A DNA stretch of 64,000 bases from an uncultured Rhodospirillales bacterium (GTDB lineage Bacteria; Pseudomonadota; Alphaproteobacteria; Acetobacterales; Acetobacteraceae), in NCBI GenBank assembly GCA_903823665.1, contig CAIJTR010000053.1, forward strand, positions 1-64,000, in the 5' to 3' direction. Of this stretch, positions 34,203 through 42,984 are shown in pieces (positions within the stretch are counted from its first letter, which is position 1; each line of letters begins with the position of its first letter). The translations under genes and the position numbers were made by a program. The notes beneath the pieces are model-generated. The model had not been told where the DNA came from, did no database searches, and worked only from the letters and a program-made list of their open reading frames with translations.

Positions 34203-36626
34203 TCAGCAGGAAGGCCTACCTGGCGGACACACCCTTGCCGGGGCTGGCCGCGGCTGCGGTGCAGGCTGCGGCGGCGGAGCAGGCCGAGCCATCTGTGGCG
34301 CAGGCTGCGGCGGCGGAGCAGGCCGAGCCATCTGTGGAGCCGGCTGCGGCGGCGGAGCAGGCCGAGCCATCTGTGGAGCCGGCTGCGGTGGCGGGCGTGA
34401 TACTTGCGGAGCCTGCTGCTGAGGGGCCGGCCTTGGCAACTGCGGCGCATTGGGTGCGGCCTGTGATGCTGGTGCCGGCAACTGCGGATTGGGTCGCGCT
34501 CCCTGTGGAGTTGCCCCAGCGCCTGCTGCGGCTGCCTGGGGGACGGGCAATGGCTGCGCCAGCGCGGGCCTCCCCGGCTGCGGAACCGCCGAGGTATGAG
34601 GCACTGCCCCAGGCTGTGCGGCCCCTGCTTGCGCGCCGGGGAGCGGTGGCTGCCCAGGTCTGGCTGGCGAAACCCCGGCGGCCGCGGCGGATGGCACAGG
34701 TGGTGCCGCTCCTTGTGTGGTCGGCCGCCCAGCTTGTGGTGCCACCGTTGCGGCTGCCGGCGGAATGGCCGGACGCCCCCCAGGACCGGCGGGTTGCGGG
34801 GACGCCGCAGTGGATTGGCCAGCAGCACCCGGCTGGAGGCGCCCACCATTCGGCCCCGTGAGTGCTGGGGTGCCGGGCACCGTAGTTTGGCCTGGCAGAT
34901 TGGCCGGACGGCCCTGCGCTCCAACCACAGCCCCCACTCCGACACCAACTGCAGCAGCACCGGCCACCGCCCCCAAACCAACCCCAGAGCCACCGCCAGC
35001 GCCCGTGCCAGCGCCCGTGCCAACTGCCGTGCCGGGTGCGGCGGTAGATCCTGCGCCAAGTCCGGCCGGGCGGGGATTTGCATAGGATTTGATTGCCGCT
35101 GGGGTCGCACCGCGCGTGGCCAGCGTCGGCGGCACTTGTGCCCGCTCCTGCGGCTGCAGCGACGCGGTCTGCAACTGCGGGGCCGCACGATATTGCTGCG
35201 CCACCGGCAGCGAGCGCTGCAAGGCGTTGGTCGGCACTACCGTGCGGTAGTTGTTGTTCACATAGTTGGTATTGTTATTGACCCTCGTAATGTTGGTCAC
35301 GTTCGTCACATTGGTGACGTTCACCCGCCGGTAATAGTTGTTCGAAACCGCATAGGGCGGCCGGTAGACCTCACGCGGGCCCAGCGGAATCCAACCCACA
35401 GCGGCACCAATCCCAACACCCACGGCCACACCTGCCGTTACGCCCAGGAATGTCACCAGTGCTGGCGAATAGACCGGCCTTTCACTCACGACCACGTCTG
35501 GCGCCACCGGAATCCAACCCCAGCGCGGGCCGATCTGCGCCCAGCGGCCATAATGGAAGGGTGCAAATCCCCAGGCGGCGTCATCCACCCAGGTCCAGCC
35601 CCAGGGTGCGACATAACTCCACCGCCCCTGGCGATACGGAACCCAGTCCGGTGCCACCGGCGGATACCAAACCTGCCCGTAATCTGGCGTCTGCTGCCAT
35701 TGTCCGGTGCTGGCGACAGCGTCATAGCCGGTCATTTCCCGCACCACGGGCGGCAAATCCGCAGGGACCGTCGTTGCAGCAGCAACGGGCGCGAAGGCTG
35801 CGGAGGTCCCGGTCCCGGCTCGGGCAATGGCCCCACCAGGCCGCAGGCGCGCCATCTGGCGCTCCAGAAAATCATCCGGCACCTCTGACACCACAATCCC
35901 GTCGAACGGGTCGGCACCGCTGATCTGCCCCGTCTGCTTCGACCCGACGGCCAGATGCTCCACGCCGGGACCGTTGAACTCGGCCGCCCCATCCACAACC
36001 GTCAACAATGTGGGCGACTGTGTGTCCCCGACGGTGATCTCGTAGTGACCGGGTTGGGTGATGCTGACGGTCCCGCGCGGGGTGCGGATCGTCGCCGCCT
36101 GCCCTTCGCCCAGAATGCGGACGGACACGAACATGCGGCCAAGCGCCAGCGTTGTGTTCAGCGTCTGGTCGTCCAGCGTATCAACCGTGAACTGGGAAGA
36201 CTGATCCAGTGTGAACCGCGCACCCCCGGCCTCGATATCGGTCGCAGCATTGGGCGATGTCCAAAACGAATGGCCCGACGTCACCGGGAAATTCTGCGTG
36301 GCAAACTCCCAATGGTCCGCGTCGCCCTGATGAAACGAGACCGTGCCGGTGATCGAGGCCACCCGGCCGACACGACCAGGCGGATCGCCCGATTCCTGGA
36401 TTGCAGGCTCCTGCGGGGTCTGAGCATCCGACGGTGCCATATTGTCCACCGGAATGGCCTTCAGGCCAACCGAGGTTTCAAAGCCAGGTGCAGCAGCAGG
36501 TGCGGGCTCGGGCAACGGTGCGGCTGGGGGCACCTGCGCATATGCCGGCACCATCGTCGTCAGCAGCATTGACGTCAGGGCCGTGGTGGCGGTCAGGCGA
36601 AACAGAGGCCGGTTGTGTGCACGCAT
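34203..36626 (-). CDS. Large exported FecR/DUF6600-type protein with Pro/Ala/Gln-rich tail
   Basis: 807 residues from ATG 36626 with AAGGAAAAG upstream. A signal peptide (TALTSMLLTTMVPAYAQ) is followed by a FecR-like domain at about residues 85-240 (GRVASITGTVSFHQGDADHW, TIRTPRGTVSI). Next is a Trp/Tyr-rich block, 320-400 (YPPVAPDWVPYRQGRWSYV, WGWTWVDDAAWGFAPFHYG), like DUF6600 proteins. A Gly/Val hydrophobic stretch near residue 405, an Asn/Thr repeat (NVTNVTNVTNIT) and a low-complexity Pro/Gly/Ala/Gln tail follow, ending with three 13-residue repeats. Probably a surface or periplasmic structural protein; no enzyme motif is seen. It is divergent from a Gly-rich lipoprotein. Confidence 0.75.
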   Translation of the reverse strand: MRAHNRPLFRLTATTALTSMLLTTMVPAYAQVPPAAPLPEPAPAAAPGFETSVGLKAIPVDNMAPSDAQTPQEPAIQESGDPPGRVGRVASITGTVSFHQGDADHWEFATQNFPVTSGHSFWTSPNAATDIEAGGARFTLDQSSQFTVDTLDDQTLNTTLALGRMFVSVRILGEGQAATIRTPRGTVSITQPGHYEITVGDTQSPTLLTVVDGAAEFNGPGVEHLAVGSKQTGQISGADPFDGIVVSEVPDDFLERQMARLRPGGAIARAGTGTSAAFAPVAAATTVPADLPPVVREMTGYDAVASTGQWQQTPDYGQVWYPPVAPDWVPYRQGRWSYVAPWGWTWVDDAAWGFAPFHYGRWAQIGPRWGWIPVAPDVVVSERPVYSPALVTFLGVTAGVAVGVGIGAAVGWIPLGPREVYRPPYAVSNNYYRRVNVTNVTNVTNITRVNNNTNYVNNNYRTVVPTNALQRSLPVAQQYRAAPQLQTASLQPQERAQVPPTLATRGATPAAIKSYANPRPAGLGAGSTAAPGTAVGTGAGTGAGGGSGVGLGAVAGAAAVGVGVGAVVGAQGRPANLPGQTTVPGTPALTGPNGGRLQPGAAGQSTAASPQPAGPGGRPAIPPAAATVAPQAGRPTTQGAAPPVPSAAAAGVSPARPGQPPLPGAQAGAAQPGAVPHTSAVPQPGRPALAQPLPVPQAAAAGAGATPQGARPNPQLPAPASQAAPNAPQLPRPAPQQQAPQVSRPPPQPAPQMARPAPPPQPAPQMARPAPPPQPAPQMARPAPPPQPAPQPRPAPARVCPPGRPSC
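34283..34399. repeat. Tandem 39-bp coding repeat, three copies
   Basis: Three head-to-tail units start at 34283, 34322 and 34361, each beginning GCCGAGCCATCTGTGG. On the minus strand they encode QMARPAPPPQPAP repeated in frame at the end of the FecR/DUF6600 protein. A unit of 39 bp keeps the frame, so copy number could vary without breaking the gene. Confidence 0.92.
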
Positions 36627-36714
36627 CAAACTTTTCCTTCGGACCGGACAATGACCGGCACCTTACTTATCCCCGACAAACATGGCGAAAACGGGTCCAT
36701 TGCCTTACCGCAAC

Positions 36715-36730
36715 GTGAACAAGAGTTCAC
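36715..36730. promoter_or_regulatory. Perfect inverted repeat in a divergent promoter region
   Basis: GTGAAC-AAGA-GTTCAC, two perfect 6-base arms with a 4-base spacer. It lies between the FecR/DUF6600 gene (start 36626, minus) and the Gly-rich lipoprotein (start 36798, plus). A dimeric repressor or activator controlling both genes is plausible. The protein is not known. Confidence 0.45.
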
Positions 36731-36797
36731 CGCATCCGCCGCCAATTGGCCACACTCTGCACCCATATTCAGCATTGATCCAACCAGGAGCAGTGAC

Positions 36798-37103
36798 ATG
36801 TCGACGCAGCGTTTCCCCAAAGTGCTGAGGCTGGCCGCCGGTGCCACTTTGCTGGCACTTGGCGGCTGCGTGGCCTACCCGGCAGGTCCTGGATACTACG
36901 CCGCAGGTCCAGGCCCCGCACCCTACGCGGCACCCTATGACAGCGGTGGATATTATGCGGCAGCCCCTGCCCCGGTCGTGGTCGAAGCGCCAATCGTCGT
37001 GCCGTTCGGCGGCTATTATGGCGGATATCGGGGCGGATATGGCGGAGGTCACTATGGCGGTGGCGGCTGGGGTGGCGGCAGCTGGCACGGCGGTCGTCGC
37101 TGA
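36798..37103 (+). CDS. Small Gly/Tyr-rich lipoprotein
   Basis: 101 residues from ATG 36798, with AGGAG 8 bases upstream. A lipoprotein signal (LRLAAGATLLALGGC) ends in a lipobox LGGC at about residue 20-23, so the mature protein would be lipid-anchored. The rest is low complexity: Pro/Tyr/Gly/Ala first (AYPAGPGYYAAGPGP), then GGYYGGYRGGYGGGHYGGGG and a basic end HGGRR. Such proteins usually sit in the outer membrane; the function is unknown. It is followed by a strong bidirectional terminator. Confidence 0.75.
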   Translation: MSTQRFPKVLRLAAGATLLALGGCVAYPAGPGYYAAGPGPAPYAAPYDSGGYYAAAPAPVVVEAPIVVPFGGYYGGYRGGYGGGHYGGGGWGGGSWHGGRR

Positions 37104-37138
37104 GCCCGAAGCGCCCGGAGTTCGAACGCGCGCATCAA

Positions 37139-37168
37139 AAAAGGCCGGGGATCGCTCCCCGGCCTTTT
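37139..37168. terminator. Bidirectional rho-independent terminator
   Basis: A perfect 12-bp stem AAAAGGCCGGGG / CCCCGGCCTTTT with a 6-base loop. The A-run on one side and T-run on the other give an intrinsic terminator on both strands, suited to the convergent lipoprotein and pntB genes. Confidence 0.9.
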
Positions 37169-37174
37169 ACGTTG

Positions 37175-38581
37175 TCAGTGGCCGAGGCCCTTGACGATCT
37201 CTTCCGTCATCTTCTTCGCGTCACCGAACAGCATCATGGTGTTCGGGCGGAAGAACAACTCGTTGTCCACACCCGCATAGCCTGACGCCATCGATCGCTT
37301 GACGAACAGCACCGTCGCCGCCTTGTCCACTTCCAGGATCGGCATGCCGTAAATCGCCGAGCTCGGATCGGTCTTGGCCGCCGGGTTGGTCACGTCATTC
37401 GCACCGATGACATAGACGACGTCAGCTGTGGAGAAGTCGTTGTTGATTTCCTCCAGCTCGAACACCTCATCATACGGCACGTTGGCTTCCGCGAGCAAAA
37501 CGTTCATGTGGCCGGGCATACGACCAGCCACAGGGTGAATGGCGTATTTCACCTCAACGCCCTCTTTCTTCAGCAGATCGCCCATCTCCCGCAGCGCGTG
37601 CTGGGCCTGAGCCACCGCCATGCCGTAGCCGGGCACGATGATGACCTTGCCGGCATTCTTCATAATGAACGCCGCGTCATCCGCGTTGCCGGTCTTCACC
37701 GTGCGATCAGTCGCACCCGCGGGGCCCGCCGGACCAGCGCCGCTATCCGTGCCAAAGCCGCCCAGCAGCACGTTGAAGATGCTGCGGTTCATGCCTTTGC
37801 ACATGATGTAGGACAGAATGGCACCGGACGCACCGACGAGGGCACCGGTGATGATCAAAGCCAGGTTCTGAATGGTGAAGCCGATGCCGCAGGCCGCCCA
37901 GCCGGAATAGCTGTTCAGCATGGACACCACCACCGGCATGTCCGCGCCACCAATCGGGATGATCAGCAGGAAGCCTAGGCCGATCGCGAGCACCGCGATG
38001 ATCCAGAAGATCAGCTGGCTGCCGGTCACCACGAAGCACACGATCAGCAACGCGAGCAAAATACCGAGGCCGAGATTGATCTGGTGCTGGAACTTGAAGG
38101 TGATCGGGTTGCCCTTCATCAGCGCCTGCAGCTTGGCAAACGCGATGAGCGAGCCGGAGAAGGTGATCGCACCAATCGCCAGACCCAGCGACATCTCCAC
38201 CAGACTTTCGGTGTGGATGTTGCCTGCCGTGCCGATGCCGAAAGCTTCCGGCGCGTTGAGTGCGGCAGCCGCCACGAACACCGCGGCCAAACCAACCAAC
38301 GAGTGGAAGGCGGCGACCAGCTGCGGCAGCGCCGTCATCTGGATCTGCTTGGCCAGATACATCCCAATCGAGCCGCCAATGGCGACCGCGATGATGATCA
38401 GCACATAGCCATGCGCGGACATCCCGGCATGCGCAAGCGTTGCCACAATGGCGATGCCCATGCCGATCATGCCGTAGCGGTTGCCCTGCTGCGACGTCTC
38501 GGGGTTGGAAAGGCCGCGCAATGCTACAATGAACAGCACGGCTGCGACGAGATAGGCGACCGAGGTCAAGGATGCGGACAT
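37175..38581 (-). CDS. pntB: NAD(P) transhydrogenase beta subunit PntB
   Basis: 468 residues from ATG 38581; the longer frame runs into pntAB and is rejected. The first half has about nine membrane helices (domain II) with AAFHSLVGLAAVFVAAA, the proton-channel region. The C-terminal 180 residues are the NADP(H)-binding domain III, with VIIVPGYGMAVAQAQHALREM, shown in parts VIIVPGYGMAVAQ and AQHALREM, and YAIHPVAGRMPGHMNVLLAE likewise typical. The enzyme uses the proton gradient to reduce NADP+ with NADH in the inner membrane. It lies 4 bases after pntAB. Confidence 0.95.
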   Translation of the reverse strand: MSASLTSVAYLVAAVLFIVALRGLSNPETSQQGNRYGMIGMGIAIVATLAHAGMSAHGYVLIIIAVAIGGSIGMYLAKQIQMTALPQLVAAFHSLVGLAAVFVAAAALNAPEAFGIGTAGNIHTESLVEMSLGLAIGAITFSGSLIAFAKLQALMKGNPITFKFQHQINLGLGILLALLIVCFVVTGSQLIFWIIAVLAIGLGFLLIIPIGGADMPVVVSMLNSYSGWAACGIGFTIQNLALIITGALVGASGAILSYIMCKGMNRSIFNVLLGGFGTDSGAGPAGPAGATDRTVKTGNADDAAFIMKNAGKVIIVPGYGMAVAQAQHALREMGDLLKKEGVEVKYAIHPVAGRMPGHMNVLLAEANVPYDEVFELEEINNDFSTADVVYVIGANDVTNPAAKTDPSSAIYGMPILEVDKAATVLFVKRSMASGYAGVDNELFFRPNTMMLFGDAKKMTEEIVKGLGH

Positions 38582-38585
38582 CGGA

Positions 38586-38981
38586 TTACTTCGCCTTCTT
38601 CTTGAACATCGAAAGCATGCGCTGGGTGACCATGAAGCCACCGAAGATGTTCACACTCGCCAACATCACCGCGATGAAGCCGAATGCCATTGCCCAATAG
38701 CTGGTCGAAAGGCCGGTGACGAGCATGGCACCGACGATGATCACGGACGAGATCGCGTTGGTCACACCCATCAGCGGGGAGTGCAGCGCGGGCGTCACGT
38801 TCCAGACGACGTAGTAGCCAACGAAGCAGGCCATGAGGAAGATAGCGAGCAGGAAGATGAAGGGCTCAACCGCTTCGGCCACCGGGCCAGCGGCCTGGGT
38901 GAATTGCCGCGCGCTGTCGGCAAGTTCCTGCGCGCGGGTGGCGATTTGGGCGGCCTGTTGGGCCAGCTGATCGGGGGTCAT
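38586..38981 (-). CDS. pntAB: NAD(P) transhydrogenase alpha subunit part 2, PntAB
   Basis: 131 residues from ATG 38981 (MTPDQLAQQ). It holds the membrane part that is fused to PntA in enterobacteria: [20 protein letters not shown], then [20 protein letters not shown], shared by all PntA membrane segments. The N-terminal 45 residues form an Ala/Gln-rich helix. The split into PntAA and PntAB is normal in alphaproteobacteria. Confidence 0.94.
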   Translation of the reverse strand: MTPDQLAQQAAQIATRAQELADSARQFTQAAGPVAEAVEPFIFLLAIFLMACFVGYYVVWNVTPALHSPLMGVTNAISSVIIVGAMLVTGLSTSYWAMAFGFIAVMLASVNIFGGFMVTQRMLSMFKKKAK

Positions 38982-38991
38982 TGGGCGTTCC

Positions 38992-40146
38992 TCAGGCGGC
39001 AGCGGTTGCTGCAGGAGCGGGGGGCTGGAAGGACGGATGCACCACAACACCGCCGCGCGTGAGCATCACGCCTTTGACGATATCGTCGCTCTCGGGAAGC
39101 TTCGGGGCTTTCGCCTCCTTGTCCCAGAACGTGCTCAGGAAGGTGTATAGGTTCTTCGAGTAAAGTTGGCTTGCCGCCACCGGAATACGGCCCGGCCAGT
39201 TGGTCCAGCCCACAATTTTCACGCCGTTGGGTGAGACGATCATGTTGCCCGGCTGCGTCAGTTCGCAGTTGCCGCCGGCATCAGAGGCGATGTCCACGAT
39301 CACGCTGCCGGCCTTCATGCTGGCCACGTGTGCCGCGTTGACGATGATCGGTGCCTTGCGGCCCATCACCAGCGCCGTGCAGATCACCATGTCGTTCTTG
39401 GCGATGGTGGTGCTCATCAGCTCCGCCTGTTTGGCGCGGAATGCCTCGCTCATCTGGCCGGCATAGGCACCGGTCTGCTTGGCGCTCTCCTCGTCATCAA
39501 CACCGATATAGGTGGCTCCGAGCGAGCGGATTTCCTCCTTCGCGGCGGGGCGCACGTCAGTCGCCGAAACCAGCGCGCCGAGGCGACGAGCGGTGGCGAT
39601 CGCCTGCAGACCCGCCACACCGGCACCGATCACAAACACACGCGCGGGCGGCACGGTGCCGGCGGCGGTCATCATCATCGGGAAGCCACGGTCGAACGCC
39701 GCGGCACCCTCGATCACGGCGCGATACCCGGCCAAGTTCGCTTGGCTCGACAGAATATCCATCGACTGCGCGCGGGTGATGCGCGGCAGCAATTCCATCG
39801 CGGCGCAATCAATCCCGGCGGCGGCCAATGATGGCACCAGCTCGGCATCTGCGAAGGCGTTGGCGGTGCACACCAGCAGCGTGCCGCGGGCGATCATTGG
39901 CCGGATCGTGGCGTCGGGAGCCTGAACGGCAAACACGACATTGGCATTGGCCAGCGTGCTCGCCGCGTCCTGTGCTACTTCCGCCCCGGCGGCCACGTAA
40001 TCCGCGTCGGAAATCGAAGAGGCAAGCCCCGCCCCATGTTCGACCACGACGGTGATCCCAAGGGCCGTCAGCTTCTTGACCGTCTCCGGTGTGGCAGCCA
40101 CGCGCGTCTCAAAGGCGCGCCGTTCTCTGAGCACCGCAAGGCGCAT
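38992..40146 (-). CDS. pntAA: NAD(P) transhydrogenase alpha subunit part 1, PntAA
   Basis: 384 residues from ATG 40146. This is the soluble NAD(H)-binding domain I, related to alanine dehydrogenase: [18 protein letters not shown] at the start, [20 protein letters not shown] (Rossmann, near residue 168) and GAPIIV-like [20 protein letters not shown]. The mobile loop near residue 225 is present. It is first in a pntAA-pntAB-pntB run, so all three parts of the pump are made together. Confidence 0.95.
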   Translation of the reverse strand: MRLAVLRERRAFETRVAATPETVKKLTALGITVVVEHGAGLASSISDADYVAAGAEVAQDAASTLANANVVFAVQAPDATIRPMIARGTLLVCTANAFADAELVPSLAAAGIDCAAMELLPRITRAQSMDILSSQANLAGYRAVIEGAAAFDRGFPMMMTAAGTVPPARVFVIGAGVAGLQAIATARRLGALVSATDVRPAAKEEIRSLGATYIGVDDEESAKQTGAYAGQMSEAFRAKQAELMSTTIAKNDMVICTALVMGRKAPIIVNAAHVASMKAGSVIVDIASDAGGNCELTQPGNMIVSPNGVKIVGWTNWPGRIPVAASQLYSKNLYTFLSTFWDKEAKAPKLPESDDIVKGVMLTRGGVVVHPSFQPPAPAATAAA

Positions 40147-40272
40147 CGGATTTTATCCTCAATGGTGATGACGACGCAGCACGGGCGACCGTTGCCCGAC
40201 CGAGTGAACAAAGTTTATGCCCGCCAGTGCCCGTCTAGCGCAAGAGGGCCAGTGCAAGAGGGCAACGAGCGC

Positions 40273-41517
40273 TCAGATACGGACTGGTGACGTAACGTCA
40301 AGCTGTGGTGGCGCGCTTAAAACCTGAACGCCGGGAAGCCCCGCCTGTCGCGCGTCCAGACCATACACCTTCACGTTGCTCGCCTCCGCCTTGATGAGCC
40401 GCGATCCTTTGCCGCTGGCCGCCTCCCCTGCCCCGCTTTGATTGGCGAATCCCAGGATCGGCCAGCTTGGATGGCGGGTGAGCCTGGCCGGCGCGATCAT
40501 CACAAGATTGCGAATGCTGATGCTTGACACCGGATGGAACATCACACCCGCCGCATCCTGGTTCTCCCCGCCATAATGGATCACCCAGCTGGCGTCCGAT
40601 TTGGGGCTCTTCTCACAAATCACGTCCTCCATCTCCAGCACACCGCCGTCCGGCACATCCAGACAAGCAGAGGCCGTGCCATCGATGTCGATCAGCCGAG
40701 TGCGGCGGATAATGGTCCGTGCCGCGCGGGATTTCAGCAGATGTCCAATTTCACATTGTGTTGAAAGCGTGTCTTCGACGGTCAGCAGATCGACCGGCCC
40801 GATATAGATGTTGTGCGTCCGCCCGATTGGCCCACCATTGCGGCGAAACTCGCACCGCCGCAGCGTCACCGTCTGGCCGGGTGAGCCGCCGAGAATGCCG
40901 TCATCGCATCCGGTAAGACGCACGTCCTCGAACAGCATATTGCCTGGGCGCGACACATTTTCCCCGAGGGTTCCGATGCGAATGGCCGAGTAGTTGCCCT
41001 GCCCGTCCGGGCGCTTGAAGCCATCAAAATTGAGGCGTCGGAATGTGGTGTCATAATCAGAGGTGATGAATGCACCTTGCTGGAGATAAATGACGCCCTC
41101 CCCGCCGCCTGAACACGTAAGCTCCGGCGCTGGCTTGCCTGGCTCCCCCTCAATCACCGCCGGTCCCAGCAGATTGCCGTGATAAGGCGGCCAGCCGCCA
41201 TGGTTGTTCTTCGGCCATTTCCGCGAATAGCTGTCCACGTCCTGATCATAATAGCCCGGCGGCCCGGGGCTGATGATCATGTGAATGGGGTCGTGATTGG
41301 GCGTTTTGGCAAACGGGTCCCACTTCACCGCCAAACGCTCCCCGGCCGCGGTGATCGACTTGTAGTGCTGGTCAGGCCCGACCAGCAGCATTTCCGGCCC
41401 GCCATCCTTGGGGACTGCAGCAACCGTCGCCGCCCGCTCCCTGGGTGCAGCGCATCCCGCCATCGCTGAAATCGCGGCTGTGGCAAGGGCACGGCGGGTG
41501 AGGCGAATGGATGTCAT
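40273..41517 (-). CDS. Lipoprotein with right-handed beta-helix (pectate-lyase-like) fold
   Basis: 414 residues from ATG 41517 (MTSIRLTRRALATAAIS). The signal has twin-Arg-like RR before a hydrophobic stretch and a lipobox AMAGC, so it may be exported and lipidated. The body has the irregular repeats of parallel beta helices: FEDVRLTGCDDGILGGS, TVTLRRCEFRRNGGPIGRTH, RTIIRRTRLIDIDG, LEMEDVICEKS. No specific lyase or hydrolase active site can be named. It is in the same direction as pnt but separated by the 126-base gap that holds their promoter, so it is probably an independent gene. Confidence 0.65.
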   Translation of the reverse strand: MTSIRLTRRALATAAISAMAGCAAPRERAATVAAVPKDGGPEMLLVGPDQHYKSITAAGERLAVKWDPFAKTPNHDPIHMIISPGPPGYYDQDVDSYSRKWPKNNHGGWPPYHGNLLGPAVIEGEPGKPAPELTCSGGGEGVIYLQQGAFITSDYDTTFRRLNFDGFKRPDGQGNYSAIRIGTLGENVSRPGNMLFEDVRLTGCDDGILGGSPGQTVTLRRCEFRRNGGPIGRTHNIYIGPVDLLTVEDTLSTQCEIGHLLKSRAARTIIRRTRLIDIDGTASACLDVPDGGVLEMEDVICEKSPKSDASWVIHYGGENQDAAGVMFHPVSSISIRNLVMIAPARLTRHPSWPILGFANQSGAGEAASGKGSRLIKAEASNVKVYGLDARQAGLPGVQVLSAPPQLDVTSPVRI

Positions 41518-41597
41518 AACAATGCGGCTCCCAGGTCTGGCAGTGGCATGTGCATGCATGGCGCACTCCCGCGCACGGCGCCAGTGGTGCCGAGATG

Positions 41598-42830
41598 TCA
41601 GGCAGGCTGAGCCGTCTGCCGGCTTTGTGGAACATCGCCCGTAGCTGAAGCCATAACCGAGACAACCAACGCCGGAAGCAGCAACAGCGGCCCGATTTCA
41701 AGCCCCACGCCGTATGCCACCATCGGCACCACCAACGGGGCCAAGATCAACGGCACACTCGCCGTGATCCAGGCCCTCGGTGACACGCCCGCCTGCAACA
41801 GCCATAGCGGCACCAGCATGGCCACCACCAAATCGTAAACCTGAATGTACGGCGTGGCGAAGAACGTGCCCATGACGAGTGCTGCGTATTTGGCCGAAAG
41901 CGGCCCGACCCCACGCCACGCATACACGACGGCCCCGAGCGCCAGCACTCCAGCCACCGCCTGCACCACGTAGGCCGTGGAAACCGAGGCGGGCAGATGG
42001 CGAACGGTGACGAAAACCGAGGTGAACAGATACCAAAAATCCGTCCCATCCTCGAGCACGCGCGGCCCCAGCACTGCCACCTGATGCCGATACTCAACCC
42101 AACGATCCAATCCGAAGATCATCACAGAACCCGCCAGCAGCAGCGCCGCGGAGCCCGCCGTGGCGAACAGCGCCGCCCAGCGTCGCCCGGCCAGCAAGGC
42201 AAACGGCAGCAGAAACGCCAGTTGCGGCTTCACCACCAACACGCCCAGCAAAGCACCCGCCAAAATCGGACGGGCAGGCAGCAGCATTAGCCCAAACCCG
42301 AGGATCGCCGCCATCCACGTGCCGTTTTGCCCAGCCATCGAGTTGAGAAACACCGCCGGTGCCGCCACGGCATAAAGCACCACGTCCACCCACCGAGCGC
42401 CCGGCCAGGCGACACGCACGGTGAGGGCAAACACCACAATGCCGCCAAAGAACCAGAAGGCGAGCCCCGGCAGATAAGGCAGCACCGCCATCGGCAGGCT
42501 CAGCAGAAACATCACCGGCGGATACGAATAGTGATAGAGCGTCATCTTGCCGCCCAGCACGCTCTCTTCGAACGCATGAAACCGGGCGAAATCATAAATC
42601 TCGTCCGACCGCCCCAGCCACGCGAGCCGCGGGGCGGACCAGAAATTGATGAAATCATCGCCAAACACATACGTGCCGTCAGCGGTCAGCCCGGTCGCCA
42701 ACGCCCCGCGCAAATGGCCGACCAGCAGCCCCACAAACACCGCGAGCGCTGCCACCGCCACAATCCGCATCACTCTCGGGTTCGGCCAGAAGGCGGTGGC
42801 TGGCATTGGGGTCTCCGCAATACGTATCAT
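41598..42830 (-). CDS. GT87-family (DUF2029) membrane glycosyltransferase
   Basis: 410 residues with about ten hydrophobic segments. After the first helix comes GDDFINFWSAPRLAWLGRSDEIYD, in parts GDDFINFWSAPRL and AWLGRSDEIYD: the acidic loop and DF..FW pattern typical of GT87, the family of polyprenyl-phosphate-mannose-dependent alpha-mannosyltransferases. YHYSYPPVMFLLSLPMA and GQNGTWMAAILGFGLMLLP are further conserved spots. It probably adds sugar to an envelope glycan or lipid on the periplasmic side. The acceptor is unknown. Confidence 0.78.
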   Translation of the reverse strand: MIRIAETPMPATAFWPNPRVMRIVAVAALAVFVGLLVGHLRGALATGLTADGTYVFGDDFINFWSAPRLAWLGRSDEIYDFARFHAFEESVLGGKMTLYHYSYPPVMFLLSLPMAVLPYLPGLAFWFFGGIVVFALTVRVAWPGARWVDVVLYAVAAPAVFLNSMAGQNGTWMAAILGFGLMLLPARPILAGALLGVLVVKPQLAFLLPFALLAGRRWAALFATAGSAALLLAGSVMIFGLDRWVEYRHQVAVLGPRVLEDGTDFWYLFTSVFVTVRHLPASVSTAYVVQAVAGVLALGAVVYAWRGVGPLSAKYAALVMGTFFATPYIQVYDLVVAMLVPLWLLQAGVSPRAWITASVPLILAPLVVPMVAYGVGLEIGPLLLLPALVVSVMASATGDVPQSRQTAQPA

Positions 42831-42880
42831 TCCACGCTACACGAAATGCCCGAATTGAACCGGCTGCGTTGATCGAAAAC

Positions 42881-42966
42881 CGTCATTACGAGGAGCCGCT
42901 TGGCGACGAAGCAACCCAGAGTCACCGACTGTGACTCTGGGTTGCTTCGCTTCGCTCGCAATGACG
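42881..42966. repeat. Dispersed palindromic repeat, family A, copy 3
   Basis: 86 bp with ends CGTCATTACGAG and CTCGCAATGACG. A long central inverted repeat is CAACCCAGAGTCAC / GTGACTCTGGGTTG around CGACT. It fills most of the gap between the GT87 and UbiB-like genes and belongs to the same family as the copies at 6125 and 6690. Confidence 0.9.
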
Positions 42967-42984
42967 TTGGTGTTATTTATCGTG

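Noticed and set aside
34283-34399. Regular 39-bp spacing that might suggest a CRISPR-like array
   Set aside because: Units are directly adjacent without spacers, and they are in-frame coding repeats of a Pro-rich tail.
40147-40272. Short direct repeats (GCCAGTGC, GCAAGAGGG) in the gap before pntAA
   Set aside because: They are short, imperfectly spaced and match no known operator; I see no reason beyond chance.
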